64,000 bases of DNA, taken from the NCBI RefSeq assembly GCF_002531725.1, contig NZ_NWSQ01000010.1, forward strand, positions 172,912-236,911. Reading direction: 5' to 3'. The position numbers were made by a program, and so were the translations under genes. Positions within the stretch are counted from its first letter, which is position 1; each line of letters starts with the position of its first letter. The stretch comes from Rhizobium sp. L43. GTDB lineage: Bacteria > Pseudomonadota > Alphaproteobacteria > Rhizobiales > Rhizobiaceae. Of this stretch, positions 51,217 through 60,726 are shown one piece after another. Below the pieces are notes generated by a model. That model was given only the letters and a program-made list of their open reading frames with translations, did no database searches and had not been told where the DNA came from.

Positions 51217-52418
51217 GCAAGGCTGCAAACGATGTCGTCATCACAGGCATCGGCATCGTCACCTGTCAGGGCGTCGGCAAGGATGCGCATATCGCGCTGC
51301 TTTCGGCGGCAAGCGCGCCGAAGGCGATCGTCGAGACCGAGAAGTTCAAGCCCTATCCGGTGCATCCGCTGCCGGAGATCGACTGGTCGCAGCAGATCGC
51401 CAAGCGCGGCGACCAGCGCCAGATGGAGAACTGGCAGCGCATCGGCGTCTTCACCGCGGGCTTGGCACTCGACGATGCCGGCTTCAAGGACGATGCCGAA
51501 GCTTGCGGCACGATGGACATGATCGTGGCGGCCGGCGGCGGCGAGCGCGACATCAATGTCGATACGCTGATCGTCGACGAAGCGCTAAAGCGCAACGACC
51601 GCGAGCTGCTTTTGAACGAGAAGCTGACGACCGAACTCAGGCCGACGCTGTTCCTCGCCCAGCTTTCCAACCTGCTCGCCGGCAATATTTCGATCGTACA
51701 CAAGGTCACCGGCTCGTCGCGCACCTTCATGGGCGAGGAAGCGGCCGGCATATCGGCCGTCGAAACCGCTTTCTACCGCATCAAATCGGGCGAATCCTCG
51801 CATGCGCTGGTTGGCGGCGCCTTTGCCGCCGAGCGGCCCGACATGATCCTGCTCACCGAAGCGATCGGCGCCCATGCGCGCGGCGACTGGGTGCCGCTCT
51901 GGTCACGCAGACCCAGCGACGGCGGCGGCATGATCACCGGTTCGGCAGGCGCCTTCCTAGTGCTCGAATCGCGCCAGCATGCTGAAGCCCGCGGCGCTCA
52001 TATCTATGCCGTCATCGACGCGGTCGAGGGCGACCGCGGCAACCGCAATGCCGGCAATTTCGAAGTCCGGCTGGAGCGGCTTCTGGCGCCGGCCGCCGGG
52101 CTTGCTGCTGAGAGCACGGCGATCTTTTCCGGCTCGACCGGCATGCACGATCTTGCCGCCCGCGAGCGGGCAGTGCTCGAACATCGATTGCCCGACGTTG
52201 CAATCCGCGGCTTCGGCGGCGTCACCGGCCATACGATCGAGACGCAGTTCACGCTGGGTCTGGCGCTCGCGGCCCTTGCCGTCGACGGCAAGGCCAAGGT
52301 TCCGCCGTTCGATGCCGCCCATGAGGCGCCGATGCGGGCAGGCGCCACTGCCGCCATCGTGACCACGGTCGGCCACCAGCGCGGCGAGGGCGTTGCCGTT
52401 CTTTCCGCAGATGCGTGA
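51213..52418 (+). CDS. fabF2XL: Ketosynthase-like protein FabF2XL lacking the usual catalytic residues
   Basis: A 401-residue protein with the thiolase fold of beta-ketoacyl-ACP synthases. At the position of the usual TACASG active-site Cys motif it reads HKVTGSSRTFMGEEAAG, with no Cys, and the first His block (NAHGTSTP in the partner) is replaced by FSGSTGMHD. The second His motif GVTGHTIETQF is kept. It is probably not an active condensing enzyme on its own but a partner subunit for FabF1, like a chain-length factor. It overlaps fabZ and is followed by fabF1 11 bp later. Confidence 0.85.
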   Translation: MSKAANDVVITGIGIVTCQGVGKDAHIALLSAASAPKAIVETEKFKPYPVHPLPEIDWSQQIAKRGDQRQMENWQRIGVFTAGLALDDAGFKDDAEACGTMDMIVAAGGGERDINVDTLIVDEALKRNDRELLLNEKLTTELRPTLFLAQLSNLLAGNISIVHKVTGSSRTFMGEEAAGISAVETAFYRIKSGESSHALVGGAFAAERPDMILLTEAIGAHARGDWVPLWSRRPSDGGGMITGSAGAFLVLESRQHAEARGAHIYAVIDAVEGDRGNRNAGNFEVRLERLLAPAAGLAAESTAIFSGSTGMHDLAARERAVLEHRLPDVAIRGFGGVTGHTIETQFTLGLALAALAVDGKAKVPPFDAAHEAPMRAGATAAIVTTVGHQRGEGVAVLSADA

Positions 52419-52429
52419 GGAGTAAGGAC

Positions 52430-53716
52430 ATGACAGCTTCCGCTTACAGGGATCATCTCGGCCGTCCGATCGTTGCCGTCACGGGCATGGGCATCATCAC
52501 CTCACTCGGCCAGGGTATCAGCGACAACTGGTCGGCCCTGACCTCCGGAACGTCGGGCATTCACGAGATCAACCGCTTCCCGACCGAGGGACTGTCGACG
52601 CGGATTGCCGGCACGGTCGATTTCATCGGCATCCCGGCGCCGAACGCCGTCGAGCGCTCCTATGCCTTCGCCCGCGAAACGACGATCGAGGCGCTTGCCA
52701 ATGCCGGCCTTTCCGGCGATTTCAACGGGCCGCTGTTCCTCGCCGCCCCGCCGATCGAGCCGGAATGGAGCGCGCGTTTCGAACTTGCCGACCGCTCGCC
52801 GGCCTCCGACCATCCGGGGGATGCTTATGAGCGCTTCCTGACGGCGCTGCGCCAGCGGCCGGACCCGGCTTTCCACGAGGCGGCCCTGTTCGGCGCGATT
52901 TCCGAGCGGCTTGCCGACCGGTTCGGCACGCGCGGCCTTCCCGTGACGCTGTCGACCGCATGCGCTTCCGGCGTCACGGCGATCCAGCTCGGCATCGAGG
53001 CGATCCGCCAGGGCCGCACGACCCGGGCGCTGACGGTTGCGACCGACGGCTCGCTGAGCGCTGAAGCGCTGATCCGCTTCTCGCTGCTGTCTGCCCTTTC
53101 GACCCAGAACGATCCGCCAACCAAGGCTTCCAAGCCGTTCAGCAAGGATCGCGACGGCTTCGTCATCGCCGAAGGTGCGGCGACGCTGGTGCTGGAATCG
53201 CTGGAATCAGCGGTCGCCCGCGGCGCCAAGGTGCTCGGCATCATGAAGGGCGCCGGCGACAAGGCCGACAGCTTCCACCGCACCCGGTCGTCACCCGATG
53301 GCGGCCCGGCAATCGCGACGATCCGCGCGGCGCTTGCCGATGCCGGCATCGACGAGAGCGGCATCGGTTACATCAATGCGCATGGCACTTCGACGCCTGA
53401 GAATGACAAGATGGAATATGGGGCGATGTCGGCCGTGTTCGGCGAGCGGCTCGTCGGCATTCCGGTCTCGTCCAACAAGTCGATGATCGGCCATACGCTG
53501 ACGGCAGCGGGCGCCGTCGAGGCGGTGTTCTCGCTGCAGACGATGTTGACCGGAACGCTGCCGCCGACGATCAACTACACCAACCCCGATCCGTCGATCG
53601 TTCTCGATGTCGTGCCGAACAAGAAGCGGGAAGCCCAGGTTTCGGCCGTGCTTTCCAACTCCTTCGGCTTCGGCGGGCAGAATGCCAGCCTTGTCATGGC
53701 GCTCGAACCGGCTTAA
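52430..53716 (+). CDS. fabF1XL: Beta-ketoacyl-ACP synthase FabF1XL
   Basis: A 428-residue condensing enzyme with an intact catalytic triad: Cys in LSTACASGVTAI near residue 180, His in YINAHGTSTPEN near 320, and His in SMIGHTLTAAGAVEAVFS near 358. The start is the ATG behind AAGGAC. It is likely to extend acyl chains toward C28 together with FabF2, FabZ and AcpXL. The next gene (adhXL) starts 57 bp later. Confidence 0.92.
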   Translation: MTASAYRDHLGRPIVAVTGMGIITSLGQGISDNWSALTSGTSGIHEINRFPTEGLSTRIAGTVDFIGIPAPNAVERSYAFARETTIEALANAGLSGDFNGPLFLAAPPIEPEWSARFELADRSPASDHPGDAYERFLTALRQRPDPAFHEAALFGAISERLADRFGTRGLPVTLSTACASGVTAIQLGIEAIRQGRTTRALTVATDGSLSAEALIRFSLLSALSTQNDPPTKASKPFSKDRDGFVIAEGAATLVLESLESAVARGAKVLGIMKGAGDKADSFHRTRSSPDGGPAIATIRAALADAGIDESGIGYINAHGTSTPENDKMEYGAMSAVFGERLVGIPVSSNKSMIGHTLTAAGAVEAVFSLQTMLTGTLPPTINYTNPDPSIVLDVVPNKKREAQVSAVLSNSFGFGGQNASLVMALEPA

Positions 53717-53772
53717 GCGGTTCCCGACAATTTCAGGATAAGAAGACCGCCTTGGAGGCGAGGGATTTTGCC

Positions 53773-54801
53773 ATGCGCGCTTTGCAACTGATCGACGACC
53801 GCAAGCTTGAGATTACCGACCTGCCGGAACCCGACGCCCCTGGCGCAGGCGAGGTGACGCTGCGTGTCAAGGCAGTGGCGCTCAACCATATCGACGTCTG
53901 GGGCTGGCGCGGCATGGCATTCGCCAAGCGCAAGATGCCGCTCGTTATTGGTGCAGAGGCTTCCGGCGTCGTGGAAGCGATCGGGCCGGGCGTCGCCAAC
54001 GTGCTGCCGGGCCAGTTGGTCTCGATCTACGGCGCACGCACCTGCGGCCTCTGCCGCCCCTGCCGCGAAGGCCGCGATAATCTCTGCGAACATGTCTCCG
54101 GCGTGCACGGTTTCCATCTCGACGGTTTCGCGCAGGAGAAGGTCAACCTTCCCTCGCGGCTGCTCGTTCCCGCGCCTCCCGGCGTCGACGCAATCGGTGC
54201 GGCGCTGGCGCCGGTCACCTTCGGCACGGTCGAACATATGTTGTTCGACAATGCCAAGCTCGAACCCGGCGAGACGATCCTCGTCCATGCCGGCGGCTCC
54301 GGCATCGGCACGGCGGCGATCCAGCTTGCCAAGAAGATCGGCTGCACCGTCATCACCACGGTCGGTTCCGACGACAAGATCGAAAAGGCCAAGGCGCTCG
54401 GCGCCGATCACGTCATCAACTACCGCACCGACCGCTTCGAGGGCGTGGTGCGCAAGCTCACCAAGAAGAAGGGTGTCGACGTCGTCTTCGAACATGTCGG
54501 CAAGGACACCTGGGCAGGCTCGATGCTCTGCATGAAGCGCGGCGGGCGGCTCGTCACCTGCGGCTCGACCTCGGGTGTTTCCACCGAGATGAACCTGATG
54601 ATGCTGTTTCAGCAGCAATTGAAGCTCTTCGGCTCCTTCGGCTGCCGCATGGAGAACATGGCGGATGCGATGCAGAAAATGGGCCGTGGACTCGTCCATC
54701 CCGTCATCGACACCGAGGTCAGCTTCAGCGATATCGACCGGGCATTGGAACGGATGGAATCGCGCCAGATCTTCGGCAAGATCATCCTGAAGATGGATTG
54801 A
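53773..54801 (+). CDS. adhXL: Zinc-type alcohol dehydrogenase/reductase AdhXL
   Basis: A 342-residue medium-chain dehydrogenase/reductase. The structural-zinc Cys cluster CGLCRPCREGRDNLC lies near residue 92, and the nucleotide-binding motif GGSGIGTAAIQLAKK near 172. In the very-long-chain cluster it probably acts as a reductase or dehydrogenase of the acyl-chain pathway. The specific reaction is not proven. Start at ATG 53773. A TTG at 53752 would add seven residues. Followed by lpxXL 5 nt later. Confidence 0.88.
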   Translation: MRALQLIDDRKLEITDLPEPDAPGAGEVTLRVKAVALNHIDVWGWRGMAFAKRKMPLVIGAEASGVVEAIGPGVANVLPGQLVSIYGARTCGLCRPCREGRDNLCEHVSGVHGFHLDGFAQEKVNLPSRLLVPAPPGVDAIGAALAPVTFGTVEHMLFDNAKLEPGETILVHAGGSGIGTAAIQLAKKIGCTVITTVGSDDKIEKAKALGADHVINYRTDRFEGVVRKLTKKKGVDVVFEHVGKDTWAGSMLCMKRGGRLVTCGSTSGVSTEMNLMMLFQQQLKLFGSFGCRMENMADAMQKMGRGLVHPVIDTEVSFSDIDRALERMESRQIFGKIILKMD

Positions 54802-54805
54802 CCGC

Positions 54806-55741
54806 GTGAAGCTCTTCATCACCCGAATCGTTCTGGCGCTGAGGAATTTCCAGCAATGGCTGTTGGCGCAGGTGATGTTCGGTTTCCTGAATGTGCTGAA
54901 GCTGTTTCCGGCCGATGGCGCGATCCGCTTCGCCGACAGGCTGATGCGCCGCCTCGGCCGGCGGACCCGCCGCCACAGGCTGATGCTGACGAATCTGCGC
55001 AACGCCTTCCCCGAGAAGAGCGAGGCTGAGATCGAGGAGATCGCACTCGGCAGCTGGGGCAATATGGGTCGGCTGGCCGCCGAATATGTCTTCCTCGACC
55101 AGTTGTTCGATTTCGATCCCGAAAAGTTGGAGCCGGGCAGGGTGGAGGTGTCGGGCATCCCTGTCTTTCTCGACCTGCGTGACAATCCGCGGCCCTTCAT
55201 CGTTTTCACCGGCCATACCGCCAACTTCGAACTGTTGCCGGTGGCGGGCGCTGCCTTCGGGCTTCATGTGACCGTGCTCTTCCGGCCGCCGAACAATCCT
55301 TATGTCGCCAAGAAGGTGTTCGACTTCAGGAGCGCGCGCATGGGCAAGCTGGTCCCCTCGCATGCCGGCTCCTCCTTCGCGCTCGCCCGGCAGCTGGAAG
55401 CAGGCCAGGGCGTGGGCGTGCTCGTCGACCAGAAATTCCGCAAGGGGCTGAAGGGCACCTTCTTCGGACGCGAGGTCAAGACCAATCCGCTGTTGCCGAA
55501 GCTGGTGCGCCAGTTCGATTGCGAGGTCTATCCGGCGCGCTGCATCCGGCTGCCCGGAAATCGCTACCGGCTGGAAATCGAGCCGCGGCTGGATATACCG
55601 CGCGACGCCAAGGGCAATCTCGACCTGCCGGCGGCCGCTCAGCTACTCAACGACAAGGTGGAAAGCTGGGTGCGGGAATATCCGGAACAGTGGCTCTGGT
55701 ATCACGATCGCTGGCAAATCAAGCAGACGCTCGCGCCTTAG
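54806..55741 (+). CDS. lpxXL: Lipid A C28 acyltransferase LpxXL
   Basis: A 311-residue inner-membrane-associated acyltransferase of the LpxL/LpxM (HtrB) superfamily, starting at GTG. The catalytic HX4E motif HTANFE lies near residue 136, and the second conserved element FDFRSARMGKLVPSHAGSSF follows near 172. It transfers the 27-hydroxyoctacosanoyl chain from AcpXL to lipid A. It is the last gene of the cluster. The acyl-chain specificity is assigned by cluster context. Confidence 0.93.
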   Translation: MKLFITRIVLALRNFQQWLLAQVMFGFLNVLKLFPADGAIRFADRLMRRLGRRTRRHRLMLTNLRNAFPEKSEAEIEEIALGSWGNMGRLAAEYVFLDQLFDFDPEKLEPGRVEVSGIPVFLDLRDNPRPFIVFTGHTANFELLPVAGAAFGLHVTVLFRPPNNPYVAKKVFDFRSARMGKLVPSHAGSSFALARQLEAGQGVGVLVDQKFRKGLKGTFFGREVKTNPLLPKLVRQFDCEVYPARCIRLPGNRYRLEIEPRLDIPRDAKGNLDLPAAAQLLNDKVESWVREYPEQWLWYHDRWQIKQTLAP

Positions 55742-55953
55742 TAAGGGAGTCGCGTCGGGGCTGGAATCTGGAACCTGTTCCAAATGAAAAAGGTCCACCC
55801 TCATTTATCAGCGGTGAAAAGCGGCAGGTCCTGTCGGATTGAAACCGGGAACACTTCATGTTACCCGTCACCACTAAGGCGCGAATAATGTCTACTGCAG
55901 GGCGCATTTTAGAGGTGTAGCCAGGTCAGGTTTCGGACTCGTCTCTTGGGACA

Positions 55954-56688
55954 ATGGGAGTTGGAGGCGTCTTGTTGGAGCTTTTTCGAGCTTTTTCCTT
56001 GCGTTGTACGCAAATCGAGGACGCCATACGCCTCGGCGACGATCAGCGCGTCACGGCGCTCGACCGCCATGTCGAGCCACTGGTCGAGGCCATCCTCGCC
56101 CACCGGGCGGTCAATCTGCTCGAAGTCTACATGCAACTGCAGTTTGTGACGTATCTCATCGGCCAGGACGCCGACGACAGCGCCAGCGTCACCGAGCACA
56201 CGACGGTGCTTTCCTTCCTGCTCGACCGTTATTTCGGGACGCATGGGCCGGACTGGCGCGTGCCTTCGCCGCAGGACGTGCGCATCGAGCCGCCGGCGGC
56301 CTATGTACCGGATACCGATAACGGCCAGTTCCTCAACGCGGTGATCCTTGACAGCATGCCGGATCGGGTCGCGGTGCTGACAAGGGATTACCGCTACCTC
56401 TATTCCAATCCGGCCAACAACGCCCATCTCAACAAAAAGCCGATGGAGCTGATCGGCCGTCATCTTTCCGAATTCATCGGCGAGGAGCGGTTTGCCGAAT
56501 GCGCCAAGCACAAGCTCGACACCTGTTTTGCCGGCGGCCAGATCGACTACACCTATGAGCGCTCGGCCGGCAGCGCCGGATCGCGGCAGGTGCGCTGTCG
56601 CATGTCGCCGCTGCGCGACGCAGGCGGCACGGTGATCGGCGCGCTGATCGTCATGGGAGATATCGATCAGCAGCCGCAGGCTGGCTGA
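55954..56688 (+). CDS. PAS-domain protein
   Basis: A 244-residue cytoplasmic protein. The C-terminal PAS domain (about residues 125-240) has the usual order: DSMPDRVAVLTRDYRYLYSNPAN, GRHLSEFIGEERF, and the strand FAGGQIDYTYERSAG ending in GALIVMGDI. The N-terminal 100 residues are helical and unrecognised. There is no kinase, GGDEF or helix-turn-helix partner in the chain, so it probably acts by protein-protein contact. The ATG start lacks a strong ribosome-binding site. A TTG 21 nt downstream is possible. Confidence 0.7.
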   Translation: MGVGGVLLELFRAFSLRCTQIEDAIRLGDDQRVTALDRHVEPLVEAILAHRAVNLLEVYMQLQFVTYLIGQDADDSASVTEHTTVLSFLLDRYFGTHGPDWRVPSPQDVRIEPPAAYVPDTDNGQFLNAVILDSMPDRVAVLTRDYRYLYSNPANNAHLNKKPMELIGRHLSEFIGEERFAECAKHKLDTCFAGGQIDYTYERSAGSAGSRQVRCRMSPLRDAGGTVIGALIVMGDIDQQPQAG

Positions 56689-56727
56689 TCCGATCGGCTG
56701 CCTTCGGCAGCCTGATCATCGGCTGCC

Positions 56728-57087
56728 TCAGGCGGTCGCCCAGACGGCCAGTTCGTAACCGTCGCGGTCGAGGAAGTGGAAGCGGCGGCCGCCGGGAAAA
56801 TCGGTGATCGGCCGGCAGATCGTGCCGCCGGCCCTTTCGACCGAGGTCAGCACCTCTTCCAGATCCTTGGCATAGACGACGACAAGCGGGCCGCCCGGCC
56901 GTACGGGGCCGAAATCGGTGAATCCGCCCTTCAGCCGGCCATCGTCGAATTCGCAATAGTTCGGGCCGTAATCGGTGAAACGCCAGCCGAAGGCCGAGCC
57001 GTAAAAGGCTTTGGCGGCGGCGATGTCGGCGACGTTGAATTCGACATAATCGATGCGGCGGTCGTGGTTTTCTGATTTGTCGGCCAT
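56728..57087 (-). CDS. VOC-superfamily (glyoxalase-like) protein
   Basis: A 119-residue single-domain vicinal-oxygen-chelate protein: RIDYVEFNVADIAAAKAFYGSAF near the N-terminus, then the strand GPNYCEFDDGRLKGGFTDFG, and GRRFHFLDRDGYELAVW at the end. Such proteins include glyoxalases, dioxygenases and resistance proteins, and the substrate cannot be told. The stop codon of the preceding SRPBCC gene directly adjoins its start, so the two are co-transcribed. Confidence 0.75.
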   Translation of the reverse strand: MADKSENHDRRIDYVEFNVADIAAAKAFYGSAFGWRFTDYGPNYCEFDDGRLKGGFTDFGPVRPGGPLVVVYAKDLEEVLTSVERAGGTICRPITDFPGGRRFHFLDRDGYELAVWATA

Positions 57088-57486
57088 CTATCTCTCCATC
57101 AGGGCTTTCAGCATGGCGAGATCCTTCTCGACATGGGCGGCATCGGCGGCAAATTGCGCGTCGGTCATGCCGGGCAGGCGCAACAGCGTGAACATGACCT
57201 CGCAGCCATCGCCGTTCGGCACGATGCGCAGCGCATTATAGACCCTGAGACCGGATTCGATCGTCACCGTATGGTCGATCACGCCGAATTCATTGGCTGG
57301 CACGAAGCTCACCTTGACGCTGCCAAGAGCGCCGTGAGCGATCCAGTCGGCACCGTGAGCCTCGAGGCCGGTCGCGAGGCCGGAGGCCCAGAGCGGCATA
57401 TTCTCCGGCTTGCCGGCAAACTCATAGACGTCGCGCCAGTCGCGCTCAATCGACAGGTGGATGATTTTCGCGGGCATTGTCGACAT
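57088..57486 (-). CDS. SRPBCC/polyketide-cyclase-like protein
   Basis: A 132-residue protein with a START-like (SRPBCC) pattern: IHLSIERDWRDVYEFAGKPENMPLW at the N-terminus, and HTVTIESGLRVYNALRIVPNGDGCEVMFTLLR in the centre. A C-terminal helix follows. The ATG at 57486 has AAGGA upstream. The longer frame upstream of it is unlikely to be coding. It overlaps nothing and precedes the VOC gene. Ligand unknown. Confidence 0.7.
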   Translation of the reverse strand: MSTMPAKIIHLSIERDWRDVYEFAGKPENMPLWASGLATGLEAHGADWIAHGALGSVKVSFVPANEFGVIDHTVTIESGLRVYNALRIVPNGDGCEVMFTLLRLPGMTDAQFAADAAHVEKDLAMLKALMER

Positions 57487-57556
57487 GGCTTGCAGGTCCT
57501 TGGCATTTGGTTTCGGCAGAATAACAAACCGCCCGGCAGCGTCTTGAACAAAACGG

Positions 57557-58348
57557 TCAGTCAGGCCTTTCTCGTATGCCGAGCTGGCCAAGAATGGCGG
57601 CGGGCGTCAGCGTCGACAGTTCACCCACCTCGCGCGTCATATGGGGCTGGTCGGCAAAGCCCGCTTCGAGTGCAAGCCGGGCAAGCGGCATCGTCTCCGG
57701 CCTGCGGCAGAGGTCGAGGAAACGCTGGAACCGGCGGATGCGTTCCAACGTCTTGGCGCCATAGCCGAAATGGTGGTGGCAGCGGCGGCGCAGCTGCCTT
57801 TCGCTCATGCCGAGCCGATCGAGCAGACCGGACGCCGGGCGAGCGCTATCGGCGGCGGCGAAGATCACGGCGGCGTCACGGGCGGGTTCTGCCTCATCGC
57901 CGGTGGCTTTTTCGAGCAGGCGGCCAAACAGCGCCATGGCTGCCGAAGGATCGGGACAATCACCAAGCCGCGCCTCGAATTCGGCCGTGTCCTTCCGGCC
58001 GATGTCGCCGAGTGGTACCGAACAGCCGACCAGCGCCGAGAGCGGCGTCTTCAGCCAGGGTGCCGCGGCCCCCGGCGCAAAACGTGCGCCGATGACGGTC
58101 GCGGCAGGCTGGAGAACGGGAAAGGCCGCCGTCCTGTCGGGACCGGCGACGACCAGCCGGCCGCCGATCAAGAGGAGGTCGCAATAGCCGTCCGGCACGA
58201 TCGCCACCATTGCCGGCGGTCCGTCATGCAGCGCATGCGACCAGAGCCGGCTGAAATGGCGTCTGAGCGGCGGTGGCGGCGCATACTCGCGGTAGCGGCC
58301 GGCGCGGGCCGCCAGCAGTGCCGTATCTTTCCGTCTTTCCGTTGCCAA
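57557..58348 (-). CDS. AraC-family transcriptional regulator
   Basis: About 263 residues from the TTG used here, which has GGGAG 9 nt upstream. A longer frame to 58471 is open but lacks a good start. The C-terminal AraC helix-turn-helix pair is clear (LGMSERQLRRRCHHHFGYGAKTLERIRRFQRFL, then LALEAGFADQPHMTREVGELSTLTPAAI). The N-terminal part (residues 10-110: YREYAPPPPLRRHFSRLWSHALHDGP) resembles the DUF6597 type found in such regulators. Upstream of the co-oriented SRPBCC/VOC pair it may control it. Confidence 0.8.
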   Translation of the reverse strand: MATERRKDTALLAARAGRYREYAPPPPLRRHFSRLWSHALHDGPPAMVAIVPDGYCDLLLIGGRLVVAGPDRTAAFPVLQPAATVIGARFAPGAAAPWLKTPLSALVGCSVPLGDIGRKDTAEFEARLGDCPDPSAAMALFGRLLEKATGDEAEPARDAAVIFAAADSARPASGLLDRLGMSERQLRRRCHHHFGYGAKTLERIRRFQRFLDLCRRPETMPLARLALEAGFADQPHMTREVGELSTLTPAAILGQLGIRERPD

Positions 58349-58577
58349 TGCGATATCTCCCGAAACGCCGATGATAACATCAGATAGGGTATTTAGGGCA
58401 GGTCGGGTGAAAACTTGCTGCCTGCCGATCAGCTTGCCGCCGGCCGGTTGTCGGACAAGTCGGCGATGCAAGCCTCATTTCATTGGCTTTTGCGAACCGA
58501 TTAGACCCTTGGCAGACTTGCCGTTTGACCGAGACAGTGCCACAACACCGATCCAAATGACACATCGGAGGTTTGTC

Positions 58578-60008
58578 GTGGAAAAGGCAGAAATCGGACT
58601 GATCGGCCTTGCGGTCATGGGCTCCAACCTGGCGCTCAACATCGCGGAGAAAGGCAATAAAATCGCGGTGTTCAACCGCACGCCGGAGAAAACCGACGAA
58701 TTCTACGAGAGCGCCGGCGATCTGAAGAAGCAGATCATTCCCTGCAAGACCATCGAAGAATTCGTCGATGCGATCCGGCCCCCGCGCCCGATCATTATCA
58801 TGATCAAGGCGGGTGACGCCGTCGACCAGCAGATGGAGGCGCTGCGCCCGCATCTCTCCAAGGGCGACATCATGATCGACGCCGGCAACGCCAATTTCCG
58901 CGACACCGTCGCCCGCTTCGACCGCCTGAAGAATACCGATCTCACCTTTATCGGCATGGGTGTATCCGGCGGCGAGGAAGGTGCGCGTCACGGCCCGTCG
59001 ATCATGGTCGGCGGCACCGAGGAATCCTGGAAGCGCGTCGAGAAGGTGTTGACCTCGATTGCCGCCCGCTACAATGACGAGCCCTGCGTCGCCTGGCTCG
59101 GCAATGACGGTGCCGGCCATTTCGTCAAGACCATCCACAACGGCATCGAATATGCCGACATGCAGATGATCGCCGAAATCTACGGCATCCTGCGCGACGG
59201 TCTCGGCAAGAGCGCCTCCGACATCTCCGGCATCTTCGGCGAGTGGAACAAGGGCCGGCTGAACTCCTACCTGATCGAGATCTCCGAGAAGGTGCTTGCC
59301 GCCAACGATCCGGTTTCCGGCGGGCCGATGGTCGACATGATCCTCGACAAGGCAGGCCAGAAGGGCACCGGCAAGTGGTCGGCGATCGAGGCGCAGAATA
59401 TGGGCATTCCGGCAACGGCGATCGAAGCCGCAGTCGCTGCCCGCAGCCTCTCCTCGATGAAGTCTGAGCGCGAAGCCGCCGAAAAGATCTTCGGCGCCCA
59501 GGCCGTGTCCTTCCCGATCGCCTACGGTCCCGAACTCAACAAGGATCTGGAACTGGCGCTGTTTGCCGCCAAGATCGGCGCCTATGCACAGGGCTTCGCG
59601 GTGATGGCGGAAGCCTCGCGCGAGTTCAACTGGTCGCTGCCGATGCCGACGATCGCCCGTATCTGGCGCGCCGGCTGCATCATCCGCTCGCAGTTCCTCG
59701 ACGAGATCACCTCGGCCTTCACCAAGGCTCCGGACGCTGCCAACCTGATCGTCACGCCCGCCTTCTCCGAGATGGTCAAGGAATCGATCCCGGCACTCCG
59801 CCGCGTCGTCGCTGCGGCGATTGCCGCCGGCCTGCCGGTGCCGGCGCTGACCTCGGCGCTGACCTATTTCGACGCCTATCGCCAGGGCAGGGGAACGGCA
59901 AACCTCATCCAGGCCCAGCGCGACTTCTTCGGCGCCCACGGCTTCGACCGCCTGGATGGCAAGGAATTCCACCACGGCCCCTGGGGCAGCGGCGCGTCAA
60001 CCTTCTGA
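58578..60008 (+). CDS. gnd: 6-phosphogluconate dehydrogenase (decarboxylating)
   Basis: A 476-residue enzyme, typical for the long NADP-dependent Gnd. It begins at GTG after CGGAGGTTTGTC. The cofactor motif GLAVMGSNLALN is near residue 8, the catalytic Lys region GAGHFVKTIHNGIEY near 182, and the substrate motif GVSGGEEGARHGPSIM near 128. It oxidatively decarboxylates 6-phosphogluconate to ribulose 5-phosphate in the pentose phosphate pathway. The gene is monocistronic with a strong terminator. Confidence 0.95.
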   Translation: MEKAEIGLIGLAVMGSNLALNIAEKGNKIAVFNRTPEKTDEFYESAGDLKKQIIPCKTIEEFVDAIRPPRPIIIMIKAGDAVDQQMEALRPHLSKGDIMIDAGNANFRDTVARFDRLKNTDLTFIGMGVSGGEEGARHGPSIMVGGTEESWKRVEKVLTSIAARYNDEPCVAWLGNDGAGHFVKTIHNGIEYADMQMIAEIYGILRDGLGKSASDISGIFGEWNKGRLNSYLIEISEKVLAANDPVSGGPMVDMILDKAGQKGTGKWSAIEAQNMGIPATAIEAAVAARSLSSMKSEREAAEKIFGAQAVSFPIAYGPELNKDLELALFAAKIGAYAQGFAVMAEASREFNWSLPMPTIARIWRAGCIIRSQFLDEITSAFTKAPDAANLIVTPAFSEMVKESIPALRRVVAAAIAAGLPVPALTSALTYFDAYRQGRGTANLIQAQRDFFGAHGFDRLDGKEFHHGPWGSGASTF

Positions 60009-60034
60009 GGTTCGCCGAGAAGAGATCAAGGAAG

Positions 60035-60061
60035 AGCCCGGCCGTCGCGCCGGGCTTTTTC
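60035..60061 (+). terminator. Rho-independent terminator of gnd
   Basis: AGCCCGGC / GCCGGGCT forms an 8-bp GC-rich stem around a 6-nt loop, followed directly by TTTTT. It lies 26 bp after the gnd stop codon. A textbook terminator. Confidence 0.9.
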
Positions 60062-60175
60062 GTGGTTGCTGCCTCATGCTATCACCAGCAATCTTCGCTT
60101 GGGATCTACGGTACTTCGCTTCAATGGAATAAGACATTGTTTGCAAGCGACAACGTGGCCGAGGAATTGACCGAG

Positions 60176-60670
60176 ATGCTGATCCGACACGAAACGCCTG
60201 ATGATATCGACGCGATCCATGATCTGACCTCGACCGCGTTCAAGCCGATGTCCTACAGCGACGGTACGGAAGCGGAGATAGTCAGGAAGCTGCGCGCGGC
60301 AGGCGATCTGACGATATCGCTGATGGCAGAGCAGAACGGCGAGATCCTGGGGCATGTCGCGTTTTCGCCGGTGACGATCGACGGCGCACATGATGGCTGG
60401 TTCGGGCTGGGGCCGATATCCGTCAAGCCGGAAAGACAGCGGCAGGGGATCGGTAAAGCGCTGATTGCCAGGGGGCTCGAACTGTTGCAGGAGATGGGCG
60501 CCAGCGGATGCGCGCTAATCGGCAATCCCGATATCTATAGCCGCGTCGGGTTCAGCAGCGACGGGCAACTCAAGTATCTCGACATCGATACACGGCTGGT
60601 GCAGCGGATTGTGTTTCGCGGGTCGCCGCCAAGCGGGACGTTGCAATTCGCCTCGGCATTTGAACGCTAG
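60176..60670 (+). CDS. GNAT-family N-acetyltransferase
   Basis: A 164-residue acetyltransferase. The acetyl-CoA-binding motif A is VKPERQRQGIGKALIARGLELL near residue 82. The N-terminal part MLIRHETPDDIDAIHDLTS and the substrate-loop GHVAFSPVTIDG fit the family. The ATG start has GAGGAATTG upstream. Similar to YhbS-type proteins (the C-terminal NPDIYSRVGFSS). Substrate unknown. Confidence 0.82.
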   Translation: MLIRHETPDDIDAIHDLTSTAFKPMSYSDGTEAEIVRKLRAAGDLTISLMAEQNGEILGHVAFSPVTIDGAHDGWFGLGPISVKPERQRQGIGKALIARGLELLQEMGASGCALIGNPDIYSRVGFSSDGQLKYLDIDTRLVQRIVFRGSPPSGTLQFASAFER

Positions 60671-60726
60671 AATAGTCCGTCCAACGGCCGAAACTCAAAA
60701 GCCGAGCTGACAGGGAAGGCGACGAC

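Noticed and set aside
58380..59975. 531-codon frame antisense to gnd
   Set aside because: It mirrors gnd codon by codon and has no recognisable domain. gnd is secure.
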